Assembly (NCBI GenBank): GCA_022661535.1
Contig: JAKULF010000008.1
Span: forward strand, 1,550,001 to 1,614,000
Direction of reading: 5' to 3'
Source of the DNA: Eutypa lata
Lineage: Eukaryota; Ascomycota; Sordariomycetes; Xylariales; Diatrypaceae
DNA: 64,000 nucleotides
The notes under the pieces were generated by a model. That model did no database searches, was not told where the DNA came from, and worked only from the letters and a program-made list of their open reading frames with translations. This document shows positions 59,454-64,000 of this stretch, in pieces. Position 1 is the first letter of the stretch, and every line of letters begins with the position of its first letter. A program made the position numbers and the translations under genes.

Positions 59454-61021
59454 ATGATCAGTATCCAAGACTTACTGCTTCCGAACGAAGATCCTCTGGC
59501 TCATCATGAGAGGATGGAAGAAAAACGTACAGAGCCTGTCGACCCAGCGGCGGGGAAGTCAACTCACTTTCAGATTGAATTTATCCTCGACACCATATGC
59601 CCGCACTGCTATATCGGTTTGAAGAACCTAACCGCTGCCATGCAGATCCACCAGGAGAAATATCCAGATGATACCTTCGAAGTTACCTTCTCTCCTGTGC
59701 TTATCAGTCGGGCCGCTAGTCGAAGCGGTAGGTTCTCTCATTTTATTTAATCTAGATGATTGCTACTTGCCTAATCCATACCATCTTCTCCTGGCACTGA
59801 AGCATCATCTTATCGAACCCCCAGCTTCCCCCTTAGCTTTTACCAGCGGGCTATTATGGAGACGTCTATTCACAGCCATGACTGCATTGCGGAAGTGTTT
59901 GCTATGGTCACATCATTCTACACTCGTACCAATCGATCCTCCTGCCTCTCCTTTCTGCAAAAAAACATGACATTCCCTACATATGGTATATATAAACAAC
60001 CGCTAACTTAAACCCTCCGGTACCATAACCGGTAGCTTATGACAAAGGTCCGTTCTACATTTCCTGTGGCTGGCCCTCTACCCAACTCGGCCACTGGACC
60101 AACCTAGGAGCCTCAGCCGGCGTCGCCTTCAGCTGGCGAGGCCGCACGGGCAATAGCCGCGACTCGCACAAGCTTCTACGGTTCGCGCTGGAAGAGACGC
60201 CCTCGAGCATGCGGAGCACGGCCTTTGCGCAGCCACAGCAGCATCAGCGGCGGCAGCGCCCTTCGCCGCAAAGCTACCAACAGACAATGGGATCCACGCC
60301 GTCGGCAGCAACATCAACGGCAACGTATTTTCCCACTCGTGCTGCTGCTACTACTACTACATCGGGCAGCGTGATGCCCTGTGTTGTCCCAGGAATCACT
60401 ACGATACGTATGCCTACGCCCACACCTACGCCTACGCCTACGACTATACCTACTACACAAGTACCAACCATATCCGACCCCGGCGTCACTGCAACCACTC
60501 AACCCCAACCCCAACCCCAACCCCAACCCCGCGGCCCCGACCTGCAGCTCCGGCTCGCGCACGCGATCTTCAGCGGCTACTTCGAAGAGGACCGGGACCT
60601 GTCGGATCGCGGCTTCCTGGCTGAGGTCGGTGCGGCCGTGACGGGATATTCGGCCGCGGAGATCTTGCGCATTTGCCTCAGCGAAGACGAGGAGGGGGAC
60701 GAGGAGGAGGAGGGAACAACAGAGAAGATGAAGGATGAGAATGGAGAAGGTGGTGGTGATGGTAGCGAAGGAGGAGGTGGCCCGTGGACCCGCACTGTCG
60801 ACGCCCTTGAAGCTGATGTCCGTGCTCGCGGCATCGATGCCGTGCCTACTATCATTATTCAAGATCGCTACCTCGCGGGCGGCTGGCAGGAGGCGCGGCT
60901 GCTGGTTGAGCTGTTTGAGAGTATTAGGAATGGTAGTGGTGGTGGAGGTAGGGAGACATCATCGTCACCGGGTGGCCTGAAGAGCGGCGGGCCCCCTGCT
61001 GGGGCTGCTAGTAGTACCTAA
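59454..61021 (+). CDS. DsbA/FrnE-type thiol oxidoreductase with low-complexity insertions
   Basis: Exons 59454-59727 and 60036-61021 join in phase to give 419 residues. The N-terminus has IEFILDTICPHCYIGLKN with a CPHC redox site (Cys49, Cys52) and then a thioredoxin-like strand. Exon 2 begins with the family's SCGWPSTQLGHWTN and SRDSHKLLRFALEE regions. The helical domain resumes at LRLAHAIFSGYFEEDRDLSDRGFL (about 263-286), and the fold ends with GIDAVPTIIIQDRYLAGGWQ, which includes the cis-Pro (about residue 362). FrnE-like proteins are about 220-260 residues. Here the helical domain is split by roughly 100 residues of Gln/Thr/Pro repeats (about 155-258), and a second acidic/Gly-rich insertion sits near 308-340. 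The 308-bp intron is long for this window and has a CTAAC site at 60003. Function is probably thiol-disulfide exchange or isomerase-like; the partner is unknown. Confidence 0.83.
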
Positions 61022-63413
61022 CTAGCTGAGAGAGCTTGTGGGCTTTAGGGGGGTGGGTTAGCACGAGCTGATGGTGGTGGTGGTGGTGATAGCCGGTTTG
61101 CAAAGATCGCACCGCTCATTTTATTTTATTTTTGCTAGCTATCATTCAGTTACTGGCTTAGGTAGTAGGAGCCTTGACGATGCCGGAAAACCTTGCGAGG
61201 ATAGTGGGTTGGTTTGACGGGTGGAGGGGGGCGGGCCCGAATGATTAGTGATCGATCGCCGAGCTAACTAAAGAGGTAAGTACCTACCTAGATCAGGATG
61301 CCATACATATACGGAGCTGGCATACATAATCACGAACCCCTGATGCGGGTCCGAACCCGCTCCCCGCGGTTGATGAGTAAACATAACATATATCGGTTTC
61401 GGTTCTCGGTACTTTATATCTTTTTCTGATTTACCTTATCATAGACGGAGGAAGGAAGCGAGTAAAATTTGGGTTGTTCTGTGTGTGCGGGATGCGCTTA
61501 GCTAGCTAGTTGGGGTATACGCGTAAAAAAGGGGTCGCAGATTTGGAGATATAGACGAGCCAGTCCCGGTAGATAGATATACATACATATATGTCTCATA
61601 GTTATATATAGTTGTTTGTATAAGAGCCACATTGTCATCATAGAACCAGTAGGCCAGGGACATCCAGGTTACTCATGTTCAAACTTGACGGTTGACCGAG
61701 AGAAAAGGGGCCTGATCCATATGTAGGTATTGCCTCGATCAGAAGGTGAATATGAAGGGTTGGGACTGAGGGCCGAAGAAATGCTGTCCCCCCACCCTCA
61801 CCTATCTTGCTTTACTGCTAGTTTATCATTCAACTGCCTCGTAATTAACTGGGTAAAAAAAAAATGGGAGAAGTGGCTGAGCTGATTGGGCTGTCCTGGT
61901 TCTGAGCATATGTAAGCACATTCAATACACACATAAAATTATGTACAAGAGCGGAATCATACTATGACGGCACGTCTCATCTGATAATCGTTAACAGCAT
62001 GCAATATCTTCCTTACCTGCTCACCCAGACCAGGCCAACGATGAAATAGAATAGACGTAGGCCCATGTCTAACTAGACGAGTGCAAATGCAGGACGCTAC
62101 AGACATGACCGCACGTCATATACTGGATGCTTTCTAGCAGGTCGGCCAGTCAGTCAGTTAGATGACTGGTTGGTGTTTTGATAACTCCTTCCTTCCTCCC
62201 TCCCTATTTCCTTAAACAGGTACTATGAAGCCTTTCCCGTATGACTCTATGGCCCCAGCCGTGGCGTTATTTGTTGGAAAGGAAGTTATCTTAGAAAAGA
62301 AACATTAAAAAATAAAAAATAAACCCGTATGACAAACCAACCAAACGAGGAGTCGTAACGTACGCGTATATGACTAGATATATTATTGTTTCGCTATTCT
62401 TTAACACCATCTTACCAAGATACTAAGCAGCCGAGGCGGTAACATACCCATTCTGCTGTTGAAGTAACAAATATGATTTATCCTTGGGTTTCTTATCGCT
62501 TCGCTTCTCTTTGCTTCGACTCGCTAGTGAAATAAATGAATAAGAAGAACCCCTAGGCTATGTCTCTATAGGTAGGTTTGAAGACGACCAGAAAAGTAAG
62601 CCTTCTCACATGGCTGAAACACTTAGCACGATCTTATCATCTGCGAGCACATCACAAACTCCGCATGAAGCGTGCCAGTGGGACACGAACAAGATTAGCT
62701 AGCAATTAGGTAGGTAGGTAGGACGATCGATTGCATTTCCGGTCAAGTATACCTAGCCTAGTTAACTCCCTACGTCCAAGCCACTGATGCTCTAGGCGCC
62801 ATCTATTGCCTGGATAGGCGGCGAAGGGACATTTCCTCACGATAGCTTCATTCCACTCACCCACCCTCTCTCCGAACTCGAATGCGAGGATGTTCTTACT
62901 TATCATCATGAATAACGCGAGTGGGTATCACAATTAGCAAAGGCACAATACGCTCGTATAGGGGGAGAACAAAATCAAGTTCGCTGTATGCCATGCCATT
63001 GATTTAACTCTATAGACCGCATGAAAAGAAACCAAAAACTCCTCCCTCAACGCTAACCAACCCCTTCTGTCGGTTGCACGCTGAATGTGAAATGATGATA
63101 ATAGTAAAAAGGACAAATGCAGCCTCGAAACTCCTACCCCCGGTTTTGTTGTTATTGTTTTTTTCGGTTTATCCCTTGCCGAATTCTGCTGAACGCCTCA
63201 TGCTTTTGCCTTTTAACCCCCTAGACCTAGATCGCGTAGACAGCAGCGATCTTCAATCCACGTCCTTTTGTTTTGTGCCATGCTCGTAACTCCAATGCCA
63301 AACCCTGATGTCAAACCACCCCAATCAAAAAACCAAATGCATTGCATTCCTTAGTTTAGAGTGCCAAAGAACCACCAACCCTCTATTAAACAAAAACTTT
63401 GCGGCACCATCGT
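61022..63413. other. 2.4-kb intergenic region
   Basis: No supported gene. It lies between the 3' ends of two convergent genes and so should hold only 3' UTRs and spacer. It contains scattered TAGCTAGC and TAGGTAGG motifs (for example 62708-62722), a CTTCCTTCCTCCCTCC tract (62188-62204) and several ATACATAT runs. A T-loop-like GCGGGTTCGGACCCGC (minus strand, about 61344-61359) is not part of a tRNA fold. Confidence 0.5.
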
Positions 63414-64000
63414 TTACTTCCGAAGGCCGCTGAAATCCTGCAGCAGGTGCGTCATGTGGACGTTCTGCTGGGGCTTGCCGCCGCGGTTGGCGCGGCGCTT
63501 GGGCTTCTTGGCGCCGGCGCCGGCGCCGTCCATCTTCTTGAGGCGGGGGTCCTCGGAGGCGGGCTTCTGGCCGACGGCGGTGAGCTTGCGGACGATGTCG
63601 TCGACGCTGGGGATCTCGACGCGGTGCCACATGACCTTGAACTCCGGGTCGACGCGGTGGGCGAGGCGCGGGTCGTCGGGCCAGACAAACTTGGCGTGGC
63701 CGTCCTTCCGGGTCCGCACCGCGAGGATCCGGTGCTCGTCCTCGAGCTCCTTGATCGCGTCGTCGCAGTCCGGCCACCCGTCCTTCAGCTCCTTCACCGA
63801 CAGCGCCGACGCGTCCGTCTTGGCCTGCAGGTGCGCCAGCAGCGTCGTCTTCGAGTTGACGCCGGGGATCTTCGGCCGGAACTCGTACTTGCCCTGGGCC
63901 CAGCTCGGCAGCTGCTCCTTCCCTCCGTCCTTGCTGCCGTCCTTGCCATCCTTGCCCTTGGGGGGGGCGGCGGCGGCGGCGGTGCGCGGCGCGGGCGTGA
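63414..64000 (-). CDS. TFIIE beta subunit (Tfa2-like), C-terminal part, truncated by window edge
   Basis: The minus-strand frame runs from the window edge to a TAA at 63416-63414, giving 195 codons without a start. The sequence matches the small subunit of general transcription factor TFIIE: an Ala/Lys-rich linker, YEFRPKIPGVNSKTTLLAHL and KELKDGWPDCDDAIKELEDE (winged helix), RILAVRTRKDGHAKFVWPDD, EFKVMWHRVEIPSVDDIVRKL, then a basic PKRRANRGGKPQQNVHMTHLL tail near the end. TFIIE helps load and regulate TFIIH at RNA polymerase II promoters, so this is an essential housekeeping gene. Third positions are nearly all G or C. The missing N-terminus lies to the right of the window. Confidence 0.88.
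   Translation of the reverse strand, partial: TPAPRTAAAAAPPKGKDGKDGSKDGGKEQLPSWAQGKYEFRPKIPGVNSKTTLLAHLQAKTDASALSVKELKDGWPDCDDAIKELEDEHRILAVRTRKDGHAKFVWPDDPRLAHRVDPEFKVMWHRVEIPSVDDIVRKLTAVGQKPASEDPRLKKMDGAGAGAKKPKRRANRGGKPQQNVHMTHLLQDFSGLRK

Noticed and set aside
60510..60532. Telomere-like AACCCC repeat
   Set aside because: It lies inside the coding Gln-Pro repeat of the DsbA-like gene and is only a few units long.
61335..61385. tRNA-like T-arm, minus strand
   Set aside because: The loop is one base too short, and no acceptor, D or anticodon arm can be drawn around it.

Overview
The window is nuclear DNA of a filamentous ascomycete, most likely a sordariomycete and possibly Xylariales-like. 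Coding sequence is cut by short introns (about 50-170 bp) with GTRNGT donors and CTAAC/CTGAC-type branch points. The proteins are typical of the Pezizomycotina: SAT4-type fungal rhodopsin-fold membrane proteins, an exo-polygalacturonase, a CE1 esterase, RING proteins, a FAR1-type factor and a C2H2 factor. Intergenic DNA is full of TAGGTA/TACCTA and ATAC/GTAT motifs. The taxonomic call is an inference; no ribosomal or mitochondrial marker is present. No rRNA, tRNA, CRISPR array or intact transposon was recognised. Spliced gene models were built by hand by following reading phase across GT..AG junctions, and the phases close in every model reported as a gene.

Layout. 1-12 kb: a 7-TM rhodopsin-fold protein (+), a large disordered conserved protein with one intron (+), a FAR1 zinc-binding/AT-hook protein (+), a five-exon short-chain dehydrogenase (-) and an orphan protein (-). 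12-15 kb is nearly empty. 15-25 kb: a secreted CE1 esterase (+), an RNase H-fold protein with an altered catalytic residue (-), a small orphan gene followed by a diverged tandem duplication of about 0.5 kb, a seven-exon secreted GH28 exo-polygalacturonase (+), and a second rhodopsin-fold protein (-). 27-34 kb: a cytochrome P450 (+), an exonuclease III/AP-endonuclease-like protein (+), a second short-chain dehydrogenase (+) and a CPPC thioredoxin (+). 36-40.5 kb: two RING proteins, a small mitochondrion-targeted disordered protein between them, and a kinase-like gene with an apparent one-base frameshift (-). 40.5-54.8 kb is a gene-poor tract of about 14 kb that leads to a four-finger C2H2 transcription factor (+). 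59-61 kb carries a DsbA/FrnE-type thiol oxidoreductase interrupted by low-complexity insertions (+). The window ends inside the TFIIE beta subunit gene (-).

The genes do not form one obvious pathway. The two secreted enzymes (xylan/feruloyl ester and pectin breakdown) fit a plant-associated or saprotrophic life. The P450 and the two dehydrogenases are single genes with no polyketide or peptide synthase beside them, so no biosynthetic cluster is claimed. Base composition is strongly uneven. The cores of the FAR1, SDR, thioredoxin, small mitochondrial, second RING and TFIIE genes have almost all third positions G/C, while the rhodopsin, GH28 and RNase H genes and most spacers are AT-rich. No convincing new multi-gene system was found. 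The least explained parts are the tandem duplication at 19.5-20.5 kb, the long gene-poor tract before the C2H2 factor, and several domain-level oddities listed as findings.
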